Counted from the first letter of the stretch, positions 52,465 to 62,011 are shown. The stretch: DNA of 64,000 nucleotides from JBAZOO01 sp041648735 (GCA_041648735.1 JBAZOO010000010.1:37358-101357), one strand, 5' to 3'. Notes: a model not told the origin generated them from the sequence alone. Numbers and translations are program-made.

Positions 52465-53259
52465 ATGACCCATCCCCCGGAAAAGACGCCGGCCCGCGTG
52501 CTGGTCACCGGCGGCGCCGTGCGCATCGGCCGCGCCATCGCCGAACGCTTCGCCCGCGGCGGCGCGGCGGTGGCCGTGCATTGCTTCCGGTCGGTGCGGG
52601 AAGCGGCGGCGCTGCTGGCAACGCTGCCGCCGCCACGGGCGGGCGCCCACCGGCTGGTGCAGGCGGATTTGCGGAGTCCGCAGGCCTGCGCGGAGCTGAT
52701 CCCGGGGCTGGTGGCCGCGGGGTTCACCCCCGACTGCCTGGTCAACAACGCCTCGGCCTACCGCCGCGCGCCGCTGGCGGAGCTGACCCCGGAACGGCTC
52801 CAGGCCGACTTCCAGCTCAACTTCTTCGCGCCGTTCGAGCTGATGCGCGCCTTCGCGAACCACTGCGGCCGCGGCGTCATCCTCAACCTGCTTGACCAGC
52901 GGGTCGCCACGGTCGATCCGGGCGCCGGCAGCTACGGGTTCGCCAAGAAGGCGCTGCGCGACGCGACCGAGGCGGCGGCGCTGCAATGGGCGCCGCGGAT
53001 CCGGGTCAACGGCGTCGCCCCCGGCTTCGTCCTGCCGCCGCCGGGCGTGCCGCCGGCAGCCATGGCGAAGTTCGTGGCGCAAATCCCGCTGGGGCGGCGC
53101 AGTGCCGAGGCGGAGGTGGCCGAGGCCTGCTGGTTCCTGGCCGGCGCCCCGACGGTCACCGGGCAGGTCCTGTACGTTGATGGCGGGCTGCACCTCACCG
53201 CCCTGGCCGTCGCCGAAAAGGCCGACACCTGGCGGCGGGAAGGTGCGGGGGACCGCTGA
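52465..53259 (+). CDS. Short-chain reductase (pteridine-reductase-like)
   Basis: 264 residues. Rossmann ARVLVTGGAVRIGRAIAERFARGGAAVAVHC, VNNASAYRRAPLAELTPE, and the catalytic YGFAKKAL (Tyr-x3-Lys). The GAVRIG form of the glycine motif and the RSVREAA stretch resemble FolM/PTR1-type dihydropterin reductases rather than FabG. A possible link is to folate metabolism: folP lies 4 kb downstream. GAGG sits about 8 nt before the ATG. The substrate is inferred, not shown. Confidence 0.78.
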   Translation: MTHPPEKTPARVLVTGGAVRIGRAIAERFARGGAAVAVHCFRSVREAAALLATLPPPRAGAHRLVQADLRSPQACAELIPGLVAAGFTPDCLVNNASAYRRAPLAELTPERLQADFQLNFFAPFELMRAFANHCGRGVILNLLDQRVATVDPGAGSYGFAKKALRDATEAAALQWAPRIRVNGVAPGFVLPPPGVPPAAMAKFVAQIPLGRRSAEAEVAEACWFLAGAPTVTGQVLYVDGGLHLTALAVAEKADTWRREGAGDR

Positions 53260-53293
53260 ACCCGGACCGGCGCCCCCGGTGCCCGGCGGCGGG

Positions 53294-54022
53294 TCAAGGG
53301 CCGGCGGCGACCAAGGCGGTTTCGGCGCGCTCGACGGCGGCGGCCATGCCCTCGCCGGTGTCGCAGGCGCGCAGGCCAACCAGCAGCGAGGTCTGCTGGC
53401 TCAGGAGGCACAACCGGGCGAGGACGTGGAGATGGATGCGGTCGCTGGCGCAGCAGATCAGGAAGAAGAGGTCGGTCTGCTTGCCGTCGGGCGCGCCGAA
53501 GGGGATCGGTTGCGGCGTCCGGGCAAGCAGGATGAAGGAGTGGGCGAGCAGGTAGGGGTCGTGCTGCCGCGGATGCGGGATGGCCAGGCCGCCGGGCAGG
53601 CCGGTGGAACAGAGTTCCTCGCGTTCGCGCAGGCTGGCGAGCAGGGTGGCCGGGTCGTTGACCAGCCCCGTCCGTTCCGCGGCGGCGGCCAGTTCCCGCA
53701 GCACCGAGGCCCGGGTGCGGGCCGGCAGCCGTGGCTGGTTCCATTCGGGGAGGAGCAGCGCCCCGACCCGGACGGGGGCCGCCGCGTCGTCCTCGTGCCG
53801 CGCCTGGGCCGTGGTCTGCCGGTGGTAGTCCGCCAGCGGGGCCGGCTTCATCCCCAGGATGCGCTGGGAGGCCCAGGCGTCAATCGCCGGTTTCCGGAAG
53901 AGCAGCCGCCCGCCCTGCCGCTCGCAGGGGATCTCCCCGTGATGCGCCAACTCCCGCACCGCGGGCGGCGGGATGTGCAGGTAGTTGGCCACCTGTTCCA
54001 ACGTGAAGGTACGGTAGGGCAT
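53294..54022 (-). CDS. PTS EIIA (PtsN-type) protein fused to an excisionase-like HTH
   Basis: 242 residues. Residues 1-60 form a MerR/excisionase-like winged HTH (YRTFTLEQVANYLHIPPPAVRELAHHGEIPCERQGGRLLFRKPAIDAW). The rest is a type-2 EIIA domain with phospho-His150 in GLAIPHPRQHDPYL, followed by FGAPDGKQTDLFFLICCASDRIHLHVLARL. EIIA-Ntr proteins are phosphorylated by the nitrogen PTS. The fused HTH suggests direct DNA binding controlled by phosphorylation. No EI or HPr gene in the window. It has a poor Shine-Dalgarno sequence. Confidence 0.85.
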   Translation of the reverse strand: MPYRTFTLEQVANYLHIPPPAVRELAHHGEIPCERQGGRLLFRKPAIDAWASQRILGMKPAPLADYHRQTTAQARHEDDAAAPVRVGALLLPEWNQPRLPARTRASVLRELAAAAERTGLVNDPATLLASLREREELCSTGLPGGLAIPHPRQHDPYLLAHSFILLARTPQPIPFGAPDGKQTDLFFLICCASDRIHLHVLARLCLLSQQTSLLVGLRACDTGEGMAAAVERAETALVAAGP

Positions 54023-54256
54023 GGAAGGGAGTTGCTGGGAGCACGGGCCGTGGCGGCCGCAAAGCACGGAAGGCCCCGCCCGGCTGCCGGTTGACAGCTC
54101 AATCTAAGCCCCCCGCCGGGAGTGTCAATCCCGGGCGGCCGCCGAAGCGCCGCCGGCAACCACCGGTGGCGCCAACTTGCGTTCCCGCCGGAACGCGGCC
54201 ATATTCATGGTGAGTCCGCGGGGCCTTCACCCCCTTTCCGGGAAAGCAGGACGCCC

Positions 54257-56932
54257 ATGCCTCCTTTCGCCTCCTTATGCCAGTTGCTCTCCGGCAGCTT
54301 CCGTTTTGCGGGAGGCCGGGGAAGCATCCGCCTGGTGGATCCCGAGGCCGGTTCCCAACCCAAGGCGGGAAGTGCCGGACAGTTGTACGCCTTGAAAGCG
54401 CCCGGCGACCTGGCTGACCTGCTGGAAAGCCTGCACGTCAACCAGCAGACCGGCCGGCTGGATTTGCGCTTCGCCGTCGACCACTGCCTGGGAACCGTCT
54501 ACGTGCGCCAGGGCAACGTCTGTTATGCCAGCTTTTCCGGGGCAAAGGGCCTGGACGCCTTGCTGAAAATGGCCCAGGCCGGCAGCGGCAACGTCGTCTT
54601 CCACCCCGGCGCCCAACCCGACACGGCCAACCTGGAACTGGAGATGGCCGCCTTGCTCGCCGAACTGCGCCAACCCCCGAGCCGGCCCCCGGCGCCGGCC
54701 GCTCCGACGGCAACCATGGTTCCGGCGCCGCCCCCCCCCCAACCCGCCCCGGCTGCCGCCCCCACGCCGCCGTTCACGCCGCCACCGGAACCGGTGCCCA
54801 CCGGCGGCGGGCGATCCCCACGGCGCTGGCTGGCCGCGGCACTCCTGGCGCTGGGGCTGGCCGCGGCCGTTTCCGCGCCGTGGTGGTGGCGGTTCCTCCG
54901 GCCAACGGCGGCGGAAGCGCCAGCAACGGCCAGCGCCGCCCCCCGCCAGCTCCAGCTTCGCGGGGAAGCGCTGCGCCAGCGTTTCGCCGAGTTGAGCGCC
55001 CACATTCCCGCCGGCGACCCGTTGGACCTCAAATTGCGCCAGGCCCAGACGCTGCTGGCGGCGGCCGAAGGGCAGCGGCTGGCGGGGCGCCTCCCCCAGG
55101 CCCGGCCGATCCTGGCCCGGCTGGCGGAAGCCGCGGCCTGGCTGGAAGCCCTCAACCAGGAACGGCTGGCGGCCGTCCAGCTCCGGGATGCCCTCCAGCT
55201 CACCGTCACCGGCCTGCCGCCGCTGCCCGCCGGCGCGCCCGGCAGCGACCGGCTGGCCGAGGCACTGGCCCGGGAGAAGTCCGGCACCCAGGCCTATGCC
55301 GCCTGCCGCTACCCGGAAGCCGCCACGGCGTGGCGGGAGGCCCAGCAACTCCTGGCAACGGCCGCCGAGGAACACCAGCGGCATCTCGCGATGAAGGAGG
55401 CGCAACAGCAATTCGAGGAGGCAATGGCGCGGCTGGACCTCGCCGCCCTGCGCACCGCCGACGCCGCCGCCATGGCCCGCATCCAGGCCCTGCAAGAAAG
55501 CGCCCGCGCCAAGGGACAGGCCCGGCAGTACGCCGAGGCGGCGGCCGACTGGCGGATGGCGGCCCGGCAAATCCCGCGGGCGGCGGAAAGCGTCGAGGCC
55601 GCCCGCCAGCGCCAAGAAAGGGATCGCCTGCTCCAGGCCGGGCTCACCCAGATCGCCAACCAGCAGTGGCCAGGGGCCATCGCCACCCTGGAGCAAGCCC
55701 AGGCCATGCCCGGCGCCGAAGCCGATCCCGAACTCCAGGCCGCCCTGGCCGAGGCGAAGGCCGGGCGCGTCCTGGTGGAGGCGCTGGCCGCCAAAATCAC
55801 GGGCGACTGGGAGGCGGTCAAACGCCACAGCGAAGCCGCCCTGGCACTGATCCCCGCCCATCCCACCGCCCGCCAATTGCACGCCGAATCCATCTACAAC
55901 CTGACGCCGCGGCTGACGCTCACCGCGGAAGCCGGCGGCAAGACCGTGCGCAACGCCATCCTCCGCCTCAACGACGGGCCGCCCCGCGCCGTCACCCTGC
56001 CCTACTCGCTGACCGGCACCCTGGGCGAGCGGAACCACATCATCCTGGAGGCCGGCGGCTTCGATGACGAATGCCTGGCCCCGGCGGAACTGGCCATCGC
56101 CTTCCGCGAAAAACGGCACCAGGAAGTCAAGGTCAGCTTCCTCCCCTTGCCGGCCCCCAGCCCCAACCGCCAATGGATCGTCCCCAGCCTCGGCCTCGTC
56201 CTGCTCCCCATCCCCGCCGGCAGCTTCCGCATGGGCTCCCTGGCGGGGCAGGAGGACGAACGCCCCGTCCACTCCGTCACCTTCACCCGCCCCTTCTGGA
56301 TGGCCCGCACCGAAACCACCAACCGCCAGTACCGGATTTTCCTCAAGGAATCCGGCTATCATGGCCGGGACGACTCCGCCGAGAGCTACCTGCGCCATTT
56401 CACCCGCACCGGCGACATGCCGACCGGCGACGACCATCCCGTCTGCTACGTGGGCTGGAAAAACGCCGCCGCCTTCTGCGGCTGGCTCACCGCCTGCGAA
56501 CGCCGCCGGAACCGGCTCCCCCCCGGCTATGCCTACCGCCTGCCAACCGAAGCCGAATGGGAATACGCCGCCCGGGCCGGACGCGACGACACGACGCTCC
56601 CCATCCTCCTGACCGACTGGGGCTGGTACCGGGACAACAGCCCCCGCCAGAACCGGCGCGTCGCCCAGAAACTGGCCAACCCCTGGGGCCTTTATGACCT
56701 CCAGGGCAACCTCTGGGAATGGTGCCTGGATTGGGAAGCGCCCTATCCGGACGGGCCGCGCACCGACCCGCCACCCTCCGCCATCGGCCTTTTCAAGATC
56801 GTCCGCGGCGGCAGTTGGGACAGCGACGCCAGCTCCTGCCGCCCCGCCAACCGGAACGCCATGCCCCTGACCCGGACCGATCCAAGCCTGGGGTTCCGCG
56901 CCGTCCTCGCCCCAATCCTGGCCACCCCCTGA
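54257..56932 (+). CDS. DUF4388-TM-SUMF1 (FGE-sulfatase-like) membrane protein
   Basis: 891 residues. N-terminal DUF4388 (about 55-130: DLADLLESLHVNQQTGRLDLRF and GTVYVRQGNVCYASFSGAKGLDALLKMAQ), a Pro-rich linker, a membrane helix (about 189-212: RRWLAAALLALGLAAAVSAP), a long Ala/Glu-rich helical, TPR-like part, a PEGA-like strand region, and a SUMF1 domain (about 640-885: GSFRMGSLAGQEDERPVHSV, RLPTEAEWEYAARAG, GGSWDSDASSCRPANRN). In true formylglycine-generating enzymes two cysteines lie in the C-terminal motif; only one is present, so catalysis is unlikely. DUF4388 proteins often belong to signalling systems. Start chosen for AGGA 7 nt upstream. Confidence 0.82.
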   Translation: MPPFASLCQLLSGSFRFAGGRGSIRLVDPEAGSQPKAGSAGQLYALKAPGDLADLLESLHVNQQTGRLDLRFAVDHCLGTVYVRQGNVCYASFSGAKGLDALLKMAQAGSGNVVFHPGAQPDTANLELEMAALLAELRQPPSRPPAPAAPTATMVPAPPPPQPAPAAAPTPPFTPPPEPVPTGGGRSPRRWLAAALLALGLAAAVSAPWWWRFLRPTAAEAPATASAAPRQLQLRGEALRQRFAELSAHIPAGDPLDLKLRQAQTLLAAAEGQRLAGRLPQARPILARLAEAAAWLEALNQERLAAVQLRDALQLTVTGLPPLPAGAPGSDRLAEALAREKSGTQAYAACRYPEAATAWREAQQLLATAAEEHQRHLAMKEAQQQFEEAMARLDLAALRTADAAAMARIQALQESARAKGQARQYAEAAADWRMAARQIPRAAESVEAARQRQERDRLLQAGLTQIANQQWPGAIATLEQAQAMPGAEADPELQAALAEAKAGRVLVEALAAKITGDWEAVKRHSEAALALIPAHPTARQLHAESIYNLTPRLTLTAEAGGKTVRNAILRLNDGPPRAVTLPYSLTGTLGERNHIILEAGGFDDECLAPAELAIAFREKRHQEVKVSFLPLPAPSPNRQWIVPSLGLVLLPIPAGSFRMGSLAGQEDERPVHSVTFTRPFWMARTETTNRQYRIFLKESGYHGRDDSAESYLRHFTRTGDMPTGDDHPVCYVGWKNAAAFCGWLTACERRRNRLPPGYAYRLPTEAEWEYAARAGRDDTTLPILLTDWGWYRDNSPRQNRRVAQKLANPWGLYDLQGNLWEWCLDWEAPYPDGPRTDPPPSAIGLFKIVRGGSWDSDASSCRPANRNAMPLTRTDPSLGFRAVLAPILATP

Positions 56933-56963
56933 ACGCCCCCGCCGCCGCCAGCCAGCCGCAGGC

Positions 56964-57359
56964 TCAGTAGCCGAGCACCTTGCGGAGGCTGCGCTCCGTC
57001 GGGTTGCTCAGGACATCGCCCTCGCCGCCTTCCCGGCCACGCATCAGGCTTTCCCGCTGGATGCGGACGTCCTCACCCTCAGTGTTCTGGAGCTGGTGTT
57101 CGCGCCAGGTCAAATATCCCAAGGCAACGCTTCCCAGCAGCGCCAGGACGGCCAGGACACGGAAGACCACGCGCGTGCGCTGGTCATAGATCCGTTTGCC
57201 GCCCGGATCCCCCAGCTTGTACCCCAGCCCCAGCTTGTAGGCATACCCCTTGCGCCACCGGCGGGGATGACTGGAGAGGTGGAACGCCATCAGCGCCGCC
57301 AGCAGGCAGAGGATGGTGAGGCCGCCATAGATGTAAAGCTCAAACGCCATTTCGTCCAT
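56964..57359 (-). CDS. Uncharacterised membrane protein with two TM helices
   Basis: 131 residues, not recognised. Two hydrophobic segments (about 8-27: YIYGGLTILCLLAALMAFHL, and 73-92: RVLAVLALLGSVALGYLTW) flank a basic cytoplasmic-type loop (HPRRWRKGYAYKLGLGYKLG). The C-terminus is charged (GEDVRIQRESLMRGREGG). AGGGGA lies 8 nt before the ATG at 57359. It stands convergent to the SUMF1-like gene (31 bp between stops). Confidence 0.7.
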   Translation of the reverse strand: MDEMAFELYIYGGLTILCLLAALMAFHLSSHPRRWRKGYAYKLGLGYKLGDPGGKRIYDQRTRVVFRVLAVLALLGSVALGYLTWREHQLQNTEGEDVRIQRESLMRGREGGEGDVLSNPTERSLRKVLGY

Positions 57360-57434
57360 CGTCACATCCCCTGCACCGTTGCCAAGGCCGAGCCGATTCC
57401 TCAAATAGCATGAATGGCCATGGGCAAAAGTCAA

Positions 57435-58355
57435 TCACGCCCCGCCATTTTCTCCGGGCCCGCCGCCGCCGGACGCCGGGCGCAGGGCGGCGGCCACCCG
57501 GACCACGTCGCGCATGGCGGCGACCTCATGCACCCGCAGCACCGTGGCCCCCGCCAGCACCCCGGCGGCCACCGCCGCCGCCGTGCCCCAGTCCCGCGCC
57601 GCGGGCGGCGGCGGGCAGTCGCCACCCAGCAGCTTGCCTATGAATGACTTGCGCGACGGGCCAAGGAGCAGCGGCCGCCCCAGGCCAAGGAACGCCGGCA
57701 GCCCCCGGATCAGCTCGTGGTTCTGTTCCGCGGTCTTGCTGAAGCCGAGGCCGGGGTCGAGCAGGAAGCGGTCGCGCCCGACCCCGGCCTGTTCGGCCCG
57801 CGCCAGGGCCGCCGCGAAGAACGCCCGGATCTCGCCAAGCAGGTCGGCGTAGTCCGTCAACGTCTGCATGGTCTGGGGCGTCCCCCGCAGGTGCATCAGC
57901 ACGCAGCCAACCCGCGAACTCCGCAGCACCTCCAGCATCGCCGGATCCCGCTGCAAGCCGCTGATGTCGTTGATGATGTCGGCGCCCTCGGCCACGGCGG
58001 CCCGGGCGACCTCCGCCTTCCAGGTGTCCACGCTGAGCAGGCAATCCGTGCGCGGCCGCAGCTCCCGCAGGACCGGCAGCACCCGCGCCAGCTCCGCCGC
58101 CGCCGCCACCGGCGCGGCGCCGGGCCGGGTTGACTCGCCGCCGAGGTCGAGGATCTCCGCCCCTTCCGCCGCCAGCCGCAGCGCCTGCGCCACCGCCGCC
58201 GGGGCCGTCGCGCAGCGCCCGCCATCGGAGAAGGAGTCCGGCGTGACGTTGACAATCCCCATCAGCAGCACCCGCCGCCCCAGCGCCAGCTCCCGCCCGT
58301 TGGCGGCAAACCGGCATTCCGGCGGCTGGACAAACGTTGCCTGTTCCCGGTTCAT
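57435..58355 (-). CDS. folP: Dihydropteroate synthase
   Basis: 306 residues. LLMGIVNVTPDSFSDGGR and LRLAAEGAEILDLGGESTRPGA are the pterin-binding signatures; LLSVDTWKAEVARAAVAEGADIINDISG, DPGLGFSKTAEQNHELIRGL and LLLGPSRKSFIGKLLGG complete the TIM barrel. It joins p-aminobenzoate to the pterin in folate synthesis, target of sulfonamides. The ATG at 58355 lies only 9 nt past a TATAGT box and has no Shine-Dalgarno sequence, suggesting a leaderless mRNA. It is divergent from phoH. Confidence 0.94.
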   Translation of the reverse strand: MNREQATFVQPPECRFAANGRELALGRRVLLMGIVNVTPDSFSDGGRCATAPAAVAQALRLAAEGAEILDLGGESTRPGAAPVAAAAELARVLPVLRELRPRTDCLLSVDTWKAEVARAAVAEGADIINDISGLQRDPAMLEVLRSSRVGCVLMHLRGTPQTMQTLTDYADLLGEIRAFFAAALARAEQAGVGRDRFLLDPGLGFSKTAEQNHELIRGLPAFLGLGRPLLLGPSRKSFIGKLLGGDCPPPPAARDWGTAAAVAAGVLAGATVLRVHEVAAMRDVVRVAAALRPASGGGGPGENGGA

Positions 58356-58364
58356 GATTGCATC

Positions 58365-58370
58365 ACTATA
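58365..58370 (-). promoter_or_regulatory. -10 box of the folP gene (leaderless)
   Basis: TATAGT on the minus strand ends 9 bp before the A of the folP ATG, so transcription would start about 3 nt before it. Confidence 0.5.
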
Positions 58371-58468
58371 ATTCCAGGAAACAGTGATCCCATGCCCCGT
58401 GGGATCTTGCCTTTTCCCACCGCCGCGCTCTCCGGGCAAAGCCCCGCGAAAAAAAAGGGGCTGCCGGC

Positions 58469-58498
58469 TTGACCGGGCGGCGGGGTGCCGGCTATGGT
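58469..58498 (+). promoter_or_regulatory. phoH promoter
   Basis: TTGACC (58469-58474), an 18-bp spacer and TATGGT (58493-58498) lie 90 nt before the phoH start. An AGCCCC/GGGGCT inverted repeat (about 58439-58462) lies just upstream. Confidence 0.5.
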
Positions 58499-58587
58499 AT
58501 GCCGGGGCAGGTGGCGCCCCCCCCGGAGCGCCGGCGCCCGCCCCACGCTCCCCCAACGCCCCGTTCCCCCGGAGGGCCGGCGTCCCC

Positions 58588-59898
58588 ATGCCCAAACACA
58601 TCCTCCTCGACACCAACGTGCTCCTGCACGACCCCAAGGCGATGTTCAACTTCCCCGACGCGGAGGTGCTCATCCCCATCGAGGTGATCGAGGAAATCGA
58701 CAGCTTCAAGCGGGACATGACCGAACTCGGGCGCAACTCCCGCCACGTCGCCCAGGTGCTGGACGGCCTGCGCGCCAAAGGCCAGCTCGGCGCCGGCATC
58801 CCCTTGGAACGCAATTCCACCCTGCGCGTGATCTGCGACGCCCGCTCCTTCCAGCCCGAGGGCCGCGGCCGCCGCGACCAGCTCCGCCCCGACAACCGCA
58901 TCCTCGCCATCGCCCTGGAACTGAGCCACGCCCCCGACGCCGACACCGTCATCGTCACCAAGAACATCAACCTCCGGCTCAAGGCCGACGCCCTCGGCAT
59001 CCGCGCCCAGGACTACGACGTGGACCGCTCGCCCGACGCCGACATGTACACCGGCTGGTACACCGTGGAACTGGAGCCGGCCCAGGTCGCGGAAGCCTTG
59101 AAGGGGATGCCGGTGGACCTCGATTTCCCCGGCCTGCCCAACGAGTACGCACTCCTCCGCGGCCGCGGCCAGGAGAAGCCCTGCGCCCTCACCCGCTTCG
59201 GCAAGCTCCCCAACCGCGTCTACCCCCTGGCCGACCAGCGCGAAGGCGCCGCCGGCATCAAGCCGCTCAACCTCGAACAGGGCTTCGCCTTGGACGCACT
59301 GCTGGACGACCGGATCAAGCTGGTCACCCTCACCGGCAAGGCCGGCACCGGCAAGACCCTGCTCGCCATCGCCGCCGGCCTGCGCAAGGTCTTCTCGGAA
59401 GACCAGTACAACCGCCTCCTCATCTTCCGCCCCACCACCCCCGTGGGGCGCGACATCGGCTTCCTCCCCGGCGACATCGCCGAGAAGATGCGCCCCTGGA
59501 TGCAGCCGATCTACGACGCCCTCGAACTGATCCGCGAACAGGACAAGCGCGCCACCAACCGCATGCTGCCCCCCGACATCCTGGAATGCGAGGAGATCAG
59601 CATCGAGCCGCTGACCTTCATCCGCGGCCGCAGCATCCCCAACCAATTCATCATCATTGACGAAGCCCAGAACCTGACCCCCCTGGAAGTGAAGACGGTC
59701 ATCACCCGCGTCGGCAACGGCACCAAGATCATCCTCACCGGCGATCCGCACCAGATCGACAACCCCTACGTCGATTCCCTCTCCAACGGCCTCGTCTACA
59801 TCCTCAACCGCCTGCGCGGCAGCACGATCTCGGCCCATGTCGGCCTCCAGAAAGGCGAGCGCAGCGAGCTGGCGGAGGTCGCGGCCAACCTGCTCTGA
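58588..59898 (+). CDS. PIN-PhoH fusion protein (PhoH2 type)
   Basis: 436 residues. The N-terminal PIN RNase domain (HILLDTNVLLHDPKAMFNFP, RNSRHVAQVLDGL, DNRILAIALEL, TVIVTKNINLRLKADALG) has the acidic residues of the nuclease site. The C-terminal PhoH ATPase has Walker A LTGKAGTGKTLLAIAAGL (about 250-257), RPTTPVGRDIGFLPGD, and Walker B NQFIIIDEAQNLTPLE. PhoH2 proteins are RNA helicase-nucleases. GGAGGG lies about 11 nt before the ATG. Confidence 0.92.
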   Translation: MPKHILLDTNVLLHDPKAMFNFPDAEVLIPIEVIEEIDSFKRDMTELGRNSRHVAQVLDGLRAKGQLGAGIPLERNSTLRVICDARSFQPEGRGRRDQLRPDNRILAIALELSHAPDADTVIVTKNINLRLKADALGIRAQDYDVDRSPDADMYTGWYTVELEPAQVAEALKGMPVDLDFPGLPNEYALLRGRGQEKPCALTRFGKLPNRVYPLADQREGAAGIKPLNLEQGFALDALLDDRIKLVTLTGKAGTGKTLLAIAAGLRKVFSEDQYNRLLIFRPTTPVGRDIGFLPGDIAEKMRPWMQPIYDALELIREQDKRATNRMLPPDILECEEISIEPLTFIRGRSIPNQFIIIDEAQNLTPLEVKTVITRVGNGTKIILTGDPHQIDNPYVDSLSNGLVYILNRLRGSTISAHVGLQKGERSELAEVAANLL

Positions 59899-59959
59899 AC
59901 CCTGCCGGCCCCCCCCACGGGCCGGCAACAACGCCGACGAACGGCGGAGAAAGCCTGCC

Positions 59960-62011
59960 ATGACCACCCTCACCGAAACCGACTGCCAAGACGCCGCGGC
60001 CCTGCGGGAACTGGAATGGCTCGAGACCGACGGCCAAGGCGGCTATGCGTCGGGGACGCTCCTGACCAGCCACAGCCGCCGCTACCACGCCCTGCTCACC
60101 GCCAACCTCCCCCCACCCGCCAGCGGCCGCCATGCCATCCTCGCCAAGTTCGAGGAGTCACTGCTCCTGCCCGACGGCGAGGAGGCGTTCTTCACCTGCC
60201 ACCATTACCCCGGATTCGCCTTCCTCCCCCGCCTCCCGGAACGCTTCGAGGCCGATCCCTGCCCCTGCTGGACCTACCGCTTCCCCGGCGGCCGCACCCT
60301 CACCCGCGCCGTGCTCATGCCCCAGGGCGCCGGCCCCGCCACCACCACCCTCTGCCGCTACCAGCTCACCGGCGGCGCCGGCCCCGCCACCCTCCGCCTC
60401 CGCCCCTTCATCGCCGGCCGCCCCCACCACAACCTCATGCGCCGCAACAGCTTCATCAACGGCACCTGCCACCCCCTCCCGGACGGCACCGGCATCCGCC
60501 TCGAACCCTATGCCGGACTCCCACCCCTCCACCTCCAGTGGCCCGCCGGAACCCTCCGCCGCCTCGACCCCGCCGCCGCCGGCTGGTACGAGAAGTTCGA
60601 GCTGCTCCAGGAACAGCGGCGCGGCCAGGATTTCCAGGAGGACCTCTTCCTCCCCGCCATCCTCGAATTCACCATCGAGCCCGGCCAGCCCTTCTTCATC
60701 GCCGCCACCGCCGCCGCCGCCCCGCTCACCGCCGCGCCCGCCGAACTCTGGCGCCAGGAACTCGCCCGCCGCCGCCGCGCGGAAACCGCCAACCGCGCCT
60801 GGCTCCAGGAACGCGCCACCCGCCCCGGCGACCTCGACCCCGCCGCCACCCTGATGCGCGCCGCCGCCCGCCTCGCCATCCAAACCCCCACCGGCCGCCC
60901 CGCCCTCCTCGCTGGCTATCCTTGGTTCGAAGACTGGGGGCGCGACACCATGGTCGCCCTCCCCGGCTGCCTCTTCCTCGGCCCCCGCCGCGAGGAGGGC
61001 TTCCGCATCCTCGCCGCCTTCTGCGACCGCGAAAAGGACGGGCTCCTCCCCAATTTCATCAACCCCGACGGCTCGGCCGCCTACAACTCGGCCGACGCCG
61101 CCCTCTGGTTCTTCTGCACCGTCCAGCACTACCTCCAGGCCGGCGGCAGCCTCGCCAAGGTCCAACGCCAGCTCTGGCCGGCCATGAAACGGATCCTCCA
61201 AGCCTACACCGACGGCATCGCCACCCCCCCCGTCGCCATGCAGTTCAACGGCCTGCTCCGGGCCGGCACCCCGGCCACCCAGCTCACCTGGATGGACGCC
61301 AAAAGCCGCGGCCTCCCCGTCACCCCCCGCTGGGGGCTGGCCGTCGAACTCAACGCCCTCTGGTACAACGCCCTGGCCTTCGCCGCCGACCTCGCCAGAA
61401 CCTTCCGCGACCCCGACTTCCAGCCGCCCCTGCCCCTCACCGCCATCGCCGCCGAGTTCCGCCGCACCTTCTGGCTCGCCGATGCCGGCCACCTCGCCGA
61501 CGTGGTCAACAGCGACGGCACCGACCGCTCCCTCCGCCCCAACCAGCTCTTCGCCGCCGCCCTCCCCCACTCCCCCTTGACCAAGCCCCAAATGGCCGCC
61601 GTGGTCGCCGCCGTCCGCCGCCCCCTCCCCACCCCCCGCGGACTCCGCACCCTCGACCCCGCCGACCCCCGCTACCGCGGCCACTACACCGGCGACATGG
61701 CCGACCGCGACGCCGCCTACCACCAAGGCACCGTCTGGCCCTGGCTCCTCGGCGCCTACGCCGCCGCCTGGCTCAAGACCACCGCCGGCCGCCGCGCCGC
61801 CCGCGCCGAACTGCGCGCCCACCTCGAAGGCTGGACCCCCCATTTCCGCGAAGCCGGCATCGGCTGCGTCTCCGAAATTTTCGACGGCGACCCGCCCCAC
61901 CGCCCCGACGGCTGCATCCTCCAAGCCTGGAGCGCCGCCGAACTGCTGCGCGCCTGGCACCTCCTCTGGGAAGCGGAACGCCACGCCGCCACCGCCGCCG
62001 CCACCCCCTGA
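59960..62011 (+). CDS. Amylo-alpha-1,6-glucosidase (glycogen debranching type)
   Basis: 683 residues. The N-terminal GDE_N-like half starts ALRELEWLETDGQGGYASGTLLTSHSRRYHALLTANLPPP. The C-terminal alpha/alpha-barrel has RPALLAGYPWFEDWGRDTMVALPGC, GLLPNFINPDGSAAYNSADAALWFF and RGHYTGDMADRDAAYHQGTVWPWLLG, signatures of bacterial glycogen debranching enzymes (GH133/GH13_25-like). It removes alpha-1,6 branches in glycogen turnover; cytoplasmic. It follows phoH by 61 bp. No other glycogen genes are in the window. The text is very rich in Pro/Ala codons, matching local GC. Confidence 0.9.
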   Translation: MTTLTETDCQDAAALRELEWLETDGQGGYASGTLLTSHSRRYHALLTANLPPPASGRHAILAKFEESLLLPDGEEAFFTCHHYPGFAFLPRLPERFEADPCPCWTYRFPGGRTLTRAVLMPQGAGPATTTLCRYQLTGGAGPATLRLRPFIAGRPHHNLMRRNSFINGTCHPLPDGTGIRLEPYAGLPPLHLQWPAGTLRRLDPAAAGWYEKFELLQEQRRGQDFQEDLFLPAILEFTIEPGQPFFIAATAAAAPLTAAPAELWRQELARRRRAETANRAWLQERATRPGDLDPAATLMRAAARLAIQTPTGRPALLAGYPWFEDWGRDTMVALPGCLFLGPRREEGFRILAAFCDREKDGLLPNFINPDGSAAYNSADAALWFFCTVQHYLQAGGSLAKVQRQLWPAMKRILQAYTDGIATPPVAMQFNGLLRAGTPATQLTWMDAKSRGLPVTPRWGLAVELNALWYNALAFAADLARTFRDPDFQPPLPLTAIAAEFRRTFWLADAGHLADVVNSDGTDRSLRPNQLFAAALPHSPLTKPQMAAVVAAVRRPLPTPRGLRTLDPADPRYRGHYTGDMADRDAAYHQGTVWPWLLGAYAAAWLKTTAGRRAARAELRAHLEGWTPHFREAGIGCVSEIFDGDPPHRPDGCILQAWSAAELLRAWHLLWEAERHAATAAATP

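Noticed and set aside
58439..58462. Intrinsic terminator at AGCCCC/GGGGCT
   Set aside because: No T-run follows on either strand and the A-run lies in the loop; it could be an operator instead.
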